This document shows, piece after piece, positions 1 to 6,018 of a stretch of 13,968 bases of DNA. Numbering within the stretch: position 1 is the stretch's first letter; each line of letters begins with the position of its first letter. Both the position numbers and the translations under genes were made by a program. The notes under the pieces are model-generated. The model ran no database searches. It saw nothing but the letters and a program-made list of their open reading frames with translations, and had not been told where the DNA came from. Source of the stretch: Frankiales bacterium (GTDB lineage Bacteria; Actinomycetota; Actinomycetes; Mycobacteriales; SCTD01); contig JAOPVD010000133.1 of assembly GCA_025966295.1 (NCBI GenBank), positions 1 through 13,968 on the forward strand, read 5' to 3'.

Positions 1-326
1 GCCTGCGTCACCGCGGCGGCCGCGGAGTCCCCGCTGAGCAGCACCACCGGCACGTCCGCGAGCGCGGGGGTCCGCCGCATCCAGCGCAGCACGTCCAGGC
101 CCGAGCAGCCCGGCATGTGCCGGTCCAGGAGCACCAGGGCCGGGAGGTGGTCGGCGCCCAGGTCCGCCCGGCGTTGCATCTCGGCGATGGCCTGCACGCC
201 GTCCGGGAGCTCCAGCCGTGGGTTGAGCAGGCCGGTCACGGCCAGGTACTCGTTGATGAGGGCCCGCGCCACCGGGTCGTCGTCCACCACCAGGATCGGC
301 CGAGGGTGGCTCGCGGTCTGTGACAC
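1..326 (-). CDS. Response regulator receiver-domain protein (C-terminus beyond window edge)
   Basis: The minus strand encodes 108 residues of a CheY-like receiver domain before the window ends. Seen: an acidic cluster D15-D16-D17 after a hydrophobic strand (ILVVDDD), the phospho-acceptor D68 in LVLLDRHMPGCSGLDVL, and the switch residue S98 in VVLLSGD. The conserved lysine would lie past the edge. The chosen GTG at 326 starts just before the first strand and is preceded by purine-rich GAGG and GGAG. An in-frame GTG at 386 has no ribosome site and lies inside a possible -10 hexamer (TACGGT, 385-390). In this family a partner histidine kinase phosphorylates the aspartate, but no kinase is visible here. 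Whether an output domain follows cannot be told. It diverges from the riboswitch-led gene series. Confidence 0.85.
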   Translation of the reverse strand, partial: MSQTASHPRPILVVDDDPVARALINEYLAVTGLLNPRLELPDGVQAIAEMQRRADLGADHLPALVLLDRHMPGCSGLDVLRWMRRTPALADVPVVLLSGDSAAAAVTQ

Positions 327-641
327 GGCTCCGACCTCGTTGTCGGCGTGCTCGGGCGTTGCTGACAGTGCTGACGCTGCCGGCACCGTAACTGCGCAGG
401 GCGAGGGTTATCTACCATCCTTCGCGGGCGTACGGCCCAGGGGGCGCTGCTCCGGCTGGCCCAGCGCCGACCCACCCGGTCGTGTGAACTCAGGCGCCGA
501 TTTCGGGTCACAGCACGCCCGTCACTGTCCCCCGTTCGGTGGAGGCGCTCGCCCGAGCCACGCCCGGGCAGGCTCGGAGAGCCCGTCGCGCACCCCCAGA
601 ACGGGGTACATGGGAGGGCTTCCGGACGCGCCTTCGCGTGC
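327..641. other. Intergenic region between divergent genes, no gene found
   Basis: This stretch lies between the minus-strand response regulator and the plus-strand leader. I see no convincing coding frame: the open frames crossing it on both strands lack family motifs and run through the promoter and riboswitch into real genes. The minus-strand regulator has a possible -10 (TACGGT on that strand, 385-390) and an AT-rich patch reading TAGATAACC at about 406-414. No tRNA or repeat was recognised. Confidence 0.5.
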
Positions 642-670
642 TTTACACGTGCTCCGCGGGTCGGTACCAA
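642..670 (+). promoter_or_regulatory. Candidate sigma70-type promoter for the riboswitch transcript
   Basis: TTTACA at 642-647 matches the -35 consensus at five of six positions. It is separated by exactly 17 bases from TACCAA at 665-670, a weak -10. A start near 677 would give a leader of about 190 bases that includes the riboswitch. The -10 match is poor (no terminal T), so this is tentative. Confidence 0.3.
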
Positions 671-755
671 CAGGGTCGATCACGGCGAATGACGCATCTC
701 GGCCCAACCGAAAGAACGAGGCAGTACCAGGTCGAAGGCGGCAACTCAGAAGCCG

Positions 756-848
756 GGTCACGAAACGGCACCCCCGTCGAGAGACGGGTCCGCAAAGCCA
801 CGGGTCCTCAGGCAGCACCGCTGCCCGGACAGCCGGGCCACCGACGAC
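756..848 (+). promoter_or_regulatory. Cyclic di-GMP-I (GEMM-I) riboswitch
   Basis: The segment follows the GEMM-I aptamer pattern element by element. It opens with GGTCACG at 756-762, then GGCA at 767-770. The first hairpin has stem CCCGTC (773-778) with GACGGG (783-788) and a GNRA tetraloop GAGA (779-782). The hallmark CGCAAAGCC follows at 791-799. The second arm pairs GTCC (804-807) with GGAC (827-830) and is capped by GGCAGC (811-816) with GCTGCC (820-825). It closes with CAGCCGGG and CCACCG near 830-843. The known ligand-contact position is G in c-di-GMP binders and A in cGAMP variants. Here the equivalent base is G (767 or 768), so c-di-GMP is predicted. Only about 12 bases separate the aptamer from the AGGAG ribosome site (855-859) of the next gene and no U-tract follows, which favours translational control. 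Confidence 0.85.
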
Positions 849-867
849 TCGAGCAGGAGCACGACAC

Positions 868-1221
868 ATGAGCACAGCCACCATCGCCCGCAGCGCCTCG
901 CAGAGCACAGGCAGCCTGCTCGTCTTCGCCCCGGTGGGGTGCGGCGAGCCGCTGGTCCTGCTCGCCGATGGCTCCTACGACACCGCCGACGAGCGCGTCT
1001 TCTGGCGCACCACTCCCGAGGAGACGGTGCTGCGAGTTCCGCTGGACCGGCCGGTCGCCGTCCGCCGCGTCCACCACCGTCCGGTCCAGCCGGACCGCGG
1101 TGGCCAGCAGGCCCTGATCGACGCCATCCGCGCGACGCGGGCCCAGGGCCCCGCGAGCAGCCCCGTCGACCGGTACGCCCGGTTGGCCAGCTCATGGGCG
1201 GAGCAGCGGTCACGCGGCTGA
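868..1221 (+). CDS. Unrecognised 117-aa protein, first gene after the c-di-GMP riboswitch
   Basis: I do not recognise the family. The ATG at 868 has a good ribosome site (AGGAG 855-859, 8-base spacing) and is the first start after the riboswitch, so this is the most direct candidate for c-di-GMP control. The protein has no signal peptide or membrane span. It has a hydrophobic strand (SLLVFAP, 16-22), a central section that looks beta-rich (residues 28-68, including LVLLADGSYD and VLRVPLDRPVAV), and a C-terminal amphipathic stretch (QQALIDAIRATRAQ, 80-93; DRYARLASSWAEQ, 101-113). It contains one cysteine (C25). It is followed after 114 bases by the exported peptidase-like gene. Codon bias matches the neighbours. 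The role is unknown: a small regulatory or envelope-associated soluble protein is possible, but nothing in the sequence decides it. Confidence 0.7.
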   Translation: MSTATIARSASQSTGSLLVFAPVGCGEPLVLLADGSYDTADERVFWRTTPEETVLRVPLDRPVAVRRVHHRPVQPDRGGQQALIDAIRATRAQGPASSPVDRYARLASSWAEQRSRG

Positions 1222-1286
1222 GCGCCGCCGCGAGCGCCCCCTTCTGACTGGCGTGCCCGCCGCACGCCCCTCCCTTCCGCTTGGCC

Positions 1287-1307
1287 GTCCGCACCCGTGG
1301 TGCGGGC
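1287..1307 (+). promoter_or_regulatory. Hairpin in the leader of the metallopeptidase-like gene
   Basis: CCGCACC (1289-1295) and GGTGCGG (1299-1305) form a perfect 7-bp stem with a CGT loop, extendable by a T-G and a G-C pair. No U-run follows, so a classical terminator is unlikely. It lies 28 bases before the start at 1336 and could stabilise, attenuate or separate expression of the two flanking genes. Confidence 0.35.
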
Positions 1308-1335
1308 CGCCGCATGCCTTCTCCTGGAGCACCAC

Positions 1336-2034
1336 ATGCGCGTCCGTTCTCTTCTGCTCGTCACCCAAGCCAGCACGATGCTGGCCGGGCTGCTGCTGGT
1401 CGGTGGCGTCGCCGCGCTGCCGACCACCACACCGGCCGCGCTGACGGCCGCTCCGGCACCGGCCCCCGCCCCGCCGGCGGTCGTGCACGTCACGTCCGTG
1501 CGGCCGGTGACGAAGGGCCTCAAGCCGAAGCCCCGCCCCACGGCGGTGCAGTCCAGCAGGCCCAAGCGGGTCAAGCCGGCGCCGGTGCGGGTGGCCCGCA
1601 AGGCCGTTCCCCTCCGCCGCAGTGCACCGGTGCTGACCCCCCGGCAGCGGCTGGAGCGGGCCGTGGCGCAGATCCCCGGCTACCGGCAGGGGAGCGTGGA
1701 CTGGCGGCTGGAGGCCAAGGACGGCTACTGGGGCACGGCCGACTGGTACCGCGACATCATCTGGATCTCGCCCCGCGTGCCGGAGCGCCGGCTGTACAGC
1801 GTGGTGGTCCACGAGTGGAGCCACGTGCAGTCCGTGCAGCCGTACGGCGGCGACGTCGACCTCGCTGTGCGCGAGATGGCGCGCTTCTTCGGCGGCAGCG
1901 ACCTGGTGGGCGCCGAGCGGGCGGCCGACTGCATGGCACTGCTGCGGGGCGCCAACTGGACCCACTACACCCCGTGCCCCAACGCGACCTGGCGTGCCGG
2001 TGCGGCCCGACTGCTGGCCGGAAAGAAGCTGTGA
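1336..2034 (+). CDS. Exported HExxH metallopeptidase-like protein
   Basis: A 232-residue protein with a short basic N-terminus and a hydrophobic segment (about residues 5-28), consistent with a signal peptide or N-terminal anchor. A low-complexity Pro/Ala/Lys-rich linker follows (about 30-100), of the kind often seen between membrane and wall. The C-terminal domain has the zinc-protease signature HEWSH (H159, E160, H163) and, about 30 residues later, GAERAADC with E194 as the likely third metal ligand. C199 and C214 could form a disulfide outside the cell. The start at 1336 is preferred because GGAG (1326-1329) lies 6 bases upstream and the signal peptide begins there; an in-frame upstream GTG would bury the signal. 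It is second after the c-di-GMP riboswitch. The substrate is unknown: cell-wall or surface protein cleavage is an inference. The fold resembles putative actinobacterial zinc peptidases rather than any named enzyme. Confidence 0.8.
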   Translation: MRVRSLLLVTQASTMLAGLLLVGGVAALPTTTPAALTAAPAPAPAPPAVVHVTSVRPVTKGLKPKPRPTAVQSSRPKRVKPAPVRVARKAVPLRRSAPVLTPRQRLERAVAQIPGYRQGSVDWRLEAKDGYWGTADWYRDIIWISPRVPERRLYSVVVHEWSHVQSVQPYGGDVDLAVREMARFFGGSDLVGAERAADCMALLRGANWTHYTPCPNATWRAGAARLLAGKKL

Positions 2035-2042
2035 GGAGCCCC

Positions 2043-2309
2043 ATGACGAACGCCCCCACCTGCAGCCGCGAGCAGCGGCTGGAGTCCGAGTTCTCCGAGC
2101 TCGCCGCCCGCGAGCGGGTGCAGGACCACCACCGCCGCGAGCTCGAGCGCCGTCAGCAGGAGCTGCTCGCGCAGCAGCGCGCCTGCGACGAGCTCGACGA
2201 CCGGCTGTCGCGTCGTTGGGCGGCCCTGCTCGCCAAGTGCCAGCTCGTCGGGAGGGCCGAGGTTGCGGCCGAGGTCGAGCTCGCCCGTTCGCTGCAGTAC
2301 TCGGCATGA
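2043..2309 (+). CDS. Small coiled-coil protein of unknown function
   Basis: An 88-aa, highly charged protein with no membrane span. Residues 9-62 are almost entirely Glu, Arg, Gln, Leu and Ala with heptad-like leucine spacing, so a long helix or coiled coil is expected. A second short helix follows (71-84). Cysteines are at 7, 48 and 66. The start ATG is preceded by AGGAG (2034-2038), which overlaps the stop codon of the peptidase gene, so translation is probably linked. Its own stop overlaps the start of the next response regulator in ATGA, implying coupled production of the two proteins. Such small helical proteins can act as adaptors for response regulators, but that is inference from the neighbour only. 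Confidence 0.75.
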   Translation: MTNAPTCSREQRLESEFSELAARERVQDHHRRELERRQQELLAQQRACDELDDRLSRRWAALLAKCQLVGRAEVAAEVELARSLQYSA

Positions 2310-2710
2310 GCGTCGTGCACCGCGTCCTCGCGATCGACGACGACGCCTCCGTGCGGGTGCTGCTCGAGAGCCTGCTGACGCTGGAGGGCTACGCGGTGGA
2401 CACCGCGGCCGACGGCCCGGCCGGTCTGCGGCAGCTGGCAGCCGACCCGCCGGACTGCGTCGTGCTCGACGTGATGATGCCGGGAATGGACGGCTACTCG
2501 GTGCTGGCCGAGATCCGCTCGCGGCAGCGCGGCCGGCACGTGCCGGTCATCATGCTCACCGCGGCCGACGACGACCGGAACGCCTGGCGGGCCTGGCAAG
2601 GCGGGGTCGACTGCTTCCTGGCCAAGCCCTTCGAGATCGCGGAGCTGCTGCGGCAGGTGCGGCACCTGTGCACGCACCCGGCGCCGGAGGTCGCCCACAC
2701 CAGCGCCTGA
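2306..2710 (+). CDS. Stand-alone receiver-domain response regulator (CheY-like)
   Basis: The 134-residue product is just one receiver domain with no DNA-binding or enzymatic output. All canonical residues are present: acidic pocket D11-D12-D13, phospho-acceptor D55 in CVVLDVMMPGMDGYS, T85 in IMLTAAD, and K107 in FLAKPFE. It would therefore be phosphorylated by a histidine kinase and act by binding another protein. The start overlaps the stop of the coiled-coil gene (ATGA, 2306-2309) and lacks its own ribosome site, so it depends on translational coupling. A partner kinase is not visible. Candidate partners nearby are the coiled-coil protein and the PAS-GGDEF-EAL protein. It is distinct from the partial regulator at the start of the window. 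Confidence 0.92.
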   Translation: MSVVHRVLAIDDDASVRVLLESLLTLEGYAVDTAADGPAGLRQLAADPPDCVVLDVMMPGMDGYSVLAEIRSRQRGRHVPVIMLTAADDDRNAWRAWQGGVDCFLAKPFEIAELLRQVRHLCTHPAPEVAHTSA

Positions 2711-2721
2711 CTCTGGCTGGC

Positions 2722-2740
2722 GCGCCCAAGGGCGTCTTTG
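2722..2740 (+). terminator. Weak intrinsic terminator-like hairpin after the response regulator
   Basis: GCGCC (2722-2726) pairs with GGCGT (2731-2735) around a CAAG loop and is followed by CTTTG. It sits 12 bases after the response regulator stop. The stem is short and the T-run brief, so termination may be partial. Confidence 0.4.
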
Positions 2741-2800
2741 TCGTGCTGACGATGGGGCGATGGCGCTGCTGCGCGGCGTTTCCGGTCCCTCTGGAGGTGC

Positions 2801-2940
2801 TCTATTGCGATGCCAGCTGAGCCCCGGAGGGGCAGCAACCCTTGCGCATCAGCGGTGTCGGCAACAGGATGCATCAGACCTTCGGGACTCCCGTCCGTCG
2901 CTCTGGGGCTCACGCCCCGCACGAAGGGTCTGCTCCGAGG
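2801..2940 (+). promoter_or_regulatory. Structured 5' leader of unknown class before the Lsr2-like gene
   Basis: Several helices can be drawn in the 236-base gap. GCTG (2816-2819) and CCCC (2822-2825) pair with GGGG (2829-2832) and CAGC (2833-2836) around a GGA loop, with a 2-base bulge. GATGC (2809-2813) can pair with GCATC (2846-2850) to enclose it. GATGCATC (2868-2875) could compete for either strand. A second unit has AGACCTTCG (2876-2884) pairing with CGAAGGGTCT (2922-2931) with one bulge. It closes a junction that holds GGAC/GTCC (2885-2888, 2893-2896) and GGGGC/GCCCC (2905-2909, 2914-2918). The outer helix ends 15 bases before the start codon, just ahead of the ribosome site AGGAG at 2938-2942. 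I compared it with the common riboswitch patterns I know (GEMM-I, SAM, SAH, ydaO, cobalamin, TPP) and none fits. Confidence 0.45.
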
Positions 2941-2946
2941 AGAGAG

Positions 2947-3570
2947 ATGACGACGCCATCACAAGCTGCGGTGCGGGCCTGGGCCCGTTCCCGAGGACTC
3001 GCCGTGAACGACCGCGGCAGCCTGTCTGCCGCCGTGACCGACGCGTACACCGCGGCTCACCGCCCAACTCCGGAAGGCACCACTGTGACCAGTCCCGCCC
3101 GCAAGAGCACGGCTCGCCAGAGCACCGCCCGCAAGAGCACCGCGCGTAAGAGCACGCCCCGCAAGAGCACGCCGACGAAGGCGTCGAAAGCCGCCCCGAA
3201 GGCGACCCCGCGGGCCCGGCGGGCGCCTGCGGCGTCCACCGCGAGGGCGGTCCGAACGAGCCCCTCGAGCCGCGCCGCGGCGGGTGCTGCGCCTGCAGCT
3301 GGCACCGTCGACCTGGCCGGCGGGCTGCGCGCCTTCCTCGACGAGGTCGGTACCGAGGTGCACGCCGTGAGTGCGCTGTCGGTGCGGATCGACGCGCTCG
3401 TCGAAGAGCTGAACGGCGCCCGCGAGGAGCAGGCCACCCGGCTGCTCGTGCTCGACAGGCTGCGTGCCTCGGCGGACGACCAGACGCTGGGCGCCTTCCT
3501 GGACAAGGCGATCCGGCCGCGTACCACCCGGGTCCCCGAGGTGATCCCGGAGCGGCTCACACAGCCGTAG
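2947..3570 (+). CDS. Lsr2-like DNA-binding protein with histone-tail-like KST repeats
   Basis: A 207-aa protein in three parts. Residues 6-38 (QAAVRAWARSRG, then NDRGSLSAAVTDAY) match the C-terminal DNA-binding domain of the actinobacterial nucleoid protein Lsr2, whose usual pattern is IRAWA...NG..V..RGRIP..V..AY. Here it is N-terminal and the second arginine of RGR is replaced by serine. Residues 51-75 are five pentads of the type ARKST, followed by a Lys/Ala/Pro-rich tail to about 110, a basic disordered segment like those of actinobacterial histone-like proteins. Residues 120-190 form an Ala/Leu/Glu-rich helical region (GGLRAFLDEVGTEVHAVSAL, then VRIDALVEELNGAREEQATR), possibly for oligomerisation. 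The start at 2947 has AGGAG 4 bases upstream (2938-2942); an in-frame ATG at 2842 would run through the structured leader. The likely role is DNA binding in the nucleoid or local transcription control; the targets are unknown. Confidence 0.8.
   Translation: MTTPSQAAVRAWARSRGLAVNDRGSLSAAVTDAYTAAHRPTPEGTTVTSPARKSTARQSTARKSTARKSTPRKSTPTKASKAAPKATPRARRAPAASTARAVRTSPSSRAAAGAAPAAGTVDLAGGLRAFLDEVGTEVHAVSALSVRIDALVEELNGAREEQATRLLVLDRLRASADDQTLGAFLDKAIRPRTTRVPEVIPERLTQP
3097..3171 (+). repeat. Five tandem 15-base repeats encoding (A/P)R(K/Q)ST
   Basis: Five in-frame 15-base units begin at 3097, 3112, 3127, 3142 and 3157. The common form is GCCCGCAAGAGCACC, with mostly third-base changes, one A to P change and one K to Q change (second unit). 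The repeat encodes the basic linker of the Lsr2-like protein. Copy number changes in multiples of 15 bases would keep the frame, so length variation between strains is possible. Confidence 0.85.
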
Positions 3571-3648
3571 CGACCACCAGCAGCAGGACGCCGGGGCCGA
3601 CACCACGCCGGCGACCGCGAAGGTGACCCGACGGCGAGGCGCGGTGGC

Positions 3649-6018
3649 TCATCGGAGCAGGCCGACGTCCGGGTACTGCTGGTCCGCGATCACCCGCGCG
3701 ACGCTCTGGCGGCTCCAGCGCACGCCGTTGGGGGTGGGCGTGCCCTCGGTGTTGAGCGCGGCGGCCACCGTGTCCAGCGAGGCACCGGACGCGTGCAGCG
3801 CCACCAGGCGGGCCGTCACCTCGGCGCTGGGCCGGGTCCAGGTGCTGCGCCGGGAGCGCGGCGGGCGGCTGGTCCCGGCCCGTCCGACGACCCGGGACAG
3901 GGTGAGCTGCTCCAGCAGGGGCGGCAGGTCGCACGGCGGGACGGCCGGGCTCCACAGGAAGCCCTGGCCGAACGGGCAGCCGAGCCGGCGCAGCAGGTCG
4001 GCCTGCGCGGCGGTCTCGACGCCCTCTGCTACCACCTGGACCCCCACGGAGGCGGCCAGGCTGATCAGGCTCGCGACGATGGACGTGTCGTCGTCGTTGA
4101 CGCCCAGGCCGGACACGAAGGACCGGTCGATCTTGATGGCGTCGACGGGGAACCTGCGTAGGTAGGTGAGCGAGGAGTAACCGGTGCCGAAGTCGTCGAG
4201 TGCCAGCCGCACGCCGAGCTCCTTGAGCCCGGTCAGGGTGCCGAGGGCGGAGTCGCTGTCGGACAGCACGGCCGTCTCGGTGACCTCGAGTACCAGCCGG
4301 TGCGGCGGCAGACCGCTGTCCGCGAGCGCTCCCCGGACCACCGCGACGATGCCGCGGTCGGCCAGCTGCCGGGCCGACAGGTTGACCGCGACGTACGTCT
4401 CGGGAGCGGCCAGGCCGCGCCACCCGACGGCGTCCTGGCAGGCCCGCCGCAGCGTCCAGGCCCCGAGGTCGCCGATGAGCCCGCCGTCCTCGGCGACGGG
4501 GATGAACGTCCCGGGGGCGACGGGACCGCGGACCGGATGGGCCCAGCGCAGCAACGCCTCCGCCCCGACGGGGTGGCCGGTCCCGAGGTCGAGGATCGGC
4601 TGGTAGTGCAGCGCGAGCTCCTCGTCCTCAAGGGCCGCACGCAGGTCCGTGAGCAGCTCGGCCCGGTCCCGCACCCCGTCCTGGATGGCGGCGTCGTGGA
4701 CGGCGACCCGGGCGCGCCCGGCCGCCTTGGCGGCGTAGAGCGCGGCATCGGCCGCCCGCACCAGCTCGTCGGGGGACACCTGGCTGGTGGCGGCCACGCC
4801 GATGCTGAGAGTCACCTGCAGCGGCGCGCCGGCCACCTCGAACGGGGCCTCGACGGCCGCCGCCAGCCGCTCGGCGACCCGGCGGGCGACGTAGTCGTCG
4901 GCGCCTGGGCACAGCACCAGGAACTCGTCACCGCCGAAGCGGGCCACCGTGTCGTGCTCGCGGGCGGCCTCCTGGAGGCGCTGCGCCAGCGCGACGAGCA
5001 GCTCGTCGCCTCCCGGGTGCCCCCGCTGGTCGTTGACGCCCTTGAAGCGGTCCACGTCGCACACCAGCAGCCCGAAGTCGGCACCGGTGCGGTCGTACTC
5101 GGCGCTCAGCTGCTCGAGCCGGTCCAGGACCAGCCCCCGGTTGGGCAGCTCGGTCAGCGGGTCGTACATCGCCAGCCGCTGGAGGCTGCGCTCCAACTCC
5201 TTGCGGTCGGTCACGTCGCTGAACATCGCGATGCTGCCGGCGTACTCGCCCGCCGCGTCGTAGCGGGGCGACGCGGCCACGCGGAGCCAGCGCAGCTCGC
5301 CGTCCGGCCGGCGGTAGGGGAGCTCGTACTGCTCCCGGGCGCCGGCGGCCCGTCGGCTGAACCGGTCACGCACCTCCGCGGCGGTCTCCGGGTCCATGAC
5401 GTCCCACAGTGAACCCGTGGACAGCGTCTCCAGGTCCACGCCCACGAGGTCGGCCATCGCGGCGTTGACGAACAGCGTCCGCGCCTCCGGGTCGGTCACG
5501 AAGACGCCCTGCTGCGCCGCCTCGAGGATGGAGCGGTGCAGTCGCTCGCTGCGCTCGAGGGCCTCCTGCGCCAGCCGTTGCTCCGAGATGTCCCGGACGT
5601 TGATGACCATGCCGCTCACCGCCGGGTCCGCGGTGAGATTGGTGATCCGCGCCTCGACCCACAGCACGCGGCCGTCCTTGTTCGGCACCCGCATCTGGAC
5701 ACGTACGTGCTGGCCGGGCTGCTCGAGCGCGGCACACCATGCGGTGTCCAACGCCGCGGTGTCGTCGGGGTGCACGAACCCCCGGCCCGAGATCCCGAGC
5801 ACCTCCTCGGGCGGGAAGCCGAAGACCTCGGCCAGCGACGGTCCGGCCCAGCGGATCGTCAGGTCCGGGTCGCAGACCAGCGCCAGGTCACTCGCGCGCT
5901 CCAGGAGCGCGTTGAGCCACCGGTCCCGGGACCCGCTGTCGGGCAGCACCTGGCCGTTCTGCGGGCTGCCGTCCTGGCTCCCGTCGTGCCTTCCGGACCC
6001 GCATCCTGCAGCCGGCAT
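3649..6018 (-). CDS. PAS-PAS-GGDEF-EAL c-di-GMP turnover protein with recombinase-type C-terminus
   Basis: This 789-aa protein makes and/or degrades cyclic di-GMP. Two PAS sensor domains (about 37-150 and 155-270, no membrane span) precede GGDEF (about 282-443) and EAL (about 457-708). The cyclase motif GGDEF is intact (362-366), with an inhibitory-site RxxD (REHD, 353-356) at the usual spacing. The phosphodiesterase motifs are also intact: EALLRW (E487), LEVTET, DDFGTG (608-613), K629 in IKIDRS and E665 in VAEGVET. Both activities are therefore possible. The last 60 residues (730-789) resemble the recombinase-associated segment of large serine recombinases (AALNTEGTPTPNGVRWSRQS). I chose the ATG at 6018 because AGGAG lies 5 bases upstream; the ATG at 6069 falls inside a probable -10. 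It is convergent to the Lsr2-like gene. PAS ligands are unknown; cytoplasmic redox, light or small-molecule sensing are typical. Confidence 0.93.
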   Translation of the reverse strand: MPAAGCGSGRHDGSQDGSPQNGQVLPDSGSRDRWLNALLERASDLALVCDPDLTIRWAGPSLAEVFGFPPEEVLGISGRGFVHPDDTAALDTAWCAALEQPGQHVRVQMRVPNKDGRVLWVEARITNLTADPAVSGMVINVRDISEQRLAQEALERSERLHRSILEAAQQGVFVTDPEARTLFVNAAMADLVGVDLETLSTGSLWDVMDPETAAEVRDRFSRRAAGAREQYELPYRRPDGELRWLRVAASPRYDAAGEYAGSIAMFSDVTDRKELERSLQRLAMYDPLTELPNRGLVLDRLEQLSAEYDRTGADFGLLVCDVDRFKGVNDQRGHPGGDELLVALAQRLQEAAREHDTVARFGGDEFLVLCPGADDYVARRVAERLAAAVEAPFEVAGAPLQVTLSIGVAATSQVSPDELVRAADAALYAAKAAGRARVAVHDAAIQDGVRDRAELLTDLRAALEDEELALHYQPILDLGTGHPVGAEALLRWAHPVRGPVAPGTFIPVAEDGGLIGDLGAWTLRRACQDAVGWRGLAAPETYVAVNLSARQLADRGIVAVVRGALADSGLPPHRLVLEVTETAVLSDSDSALGTLTGLKELGVRLALDDFGTGYSSLTYLRRFPVDAIKIDRSFVSGLGVNDDDTSIVASLISLAASVGVQVVAEGVETAAQADLLRRLGCPFGQGFLWSPAVPPCDLPPLLEQLTLSRVVGRAGTSRPPRSRRSTWTRPSAEVTARLVALHASGASLDTVAAALNTEGTPTPNGVRWSRQSVARVIADQQYPDVGLLR

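Noticed and set aside
300..303. Apparent run of Trp codons (WWW) in a minus-strand frame over the first regulator
   Set aside because: It is the receiver strand VVDDD read out of frame; the correct frame gives all the receiver residues.
1210..2307. A 365-codon minus-strand open frame opposite the peptidase and coiled-coil genes
   Set aside because: Its composition is Arg/His/Pro-rich without motifs, and the opposite strand has ribosome sites, a signal peptide and HExxH.
2801..2940. A second c-di-GMP, SAM or c-di-AMP riboswitch before the Lsr2-like gene
   Set aside because: The GEMM core CGCAAAGCC and the conserved cores of the other classes are absent, so it is left as an unclassified structured leader.
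3097..3171. Possible CRISPR array
   Set aside because: The units are directly tandem without spacers and encode an in-frame protein repeat.
3571..3648. Terminator between the convergent Lsr2-like and GGDEF-EAL genes
   Set aside because: Only short GC-rich inverted repeats (GCCGG/CCGGC) without a T-run; no better than expected by chance at this GC content.
4300..5412. A 370-codon plus-strand open frame inside the GGDEF-EAL gene
   Set aside because: It is antisense to intact GGDEF and EAL motifs, and its translation lacks recognisable domains.
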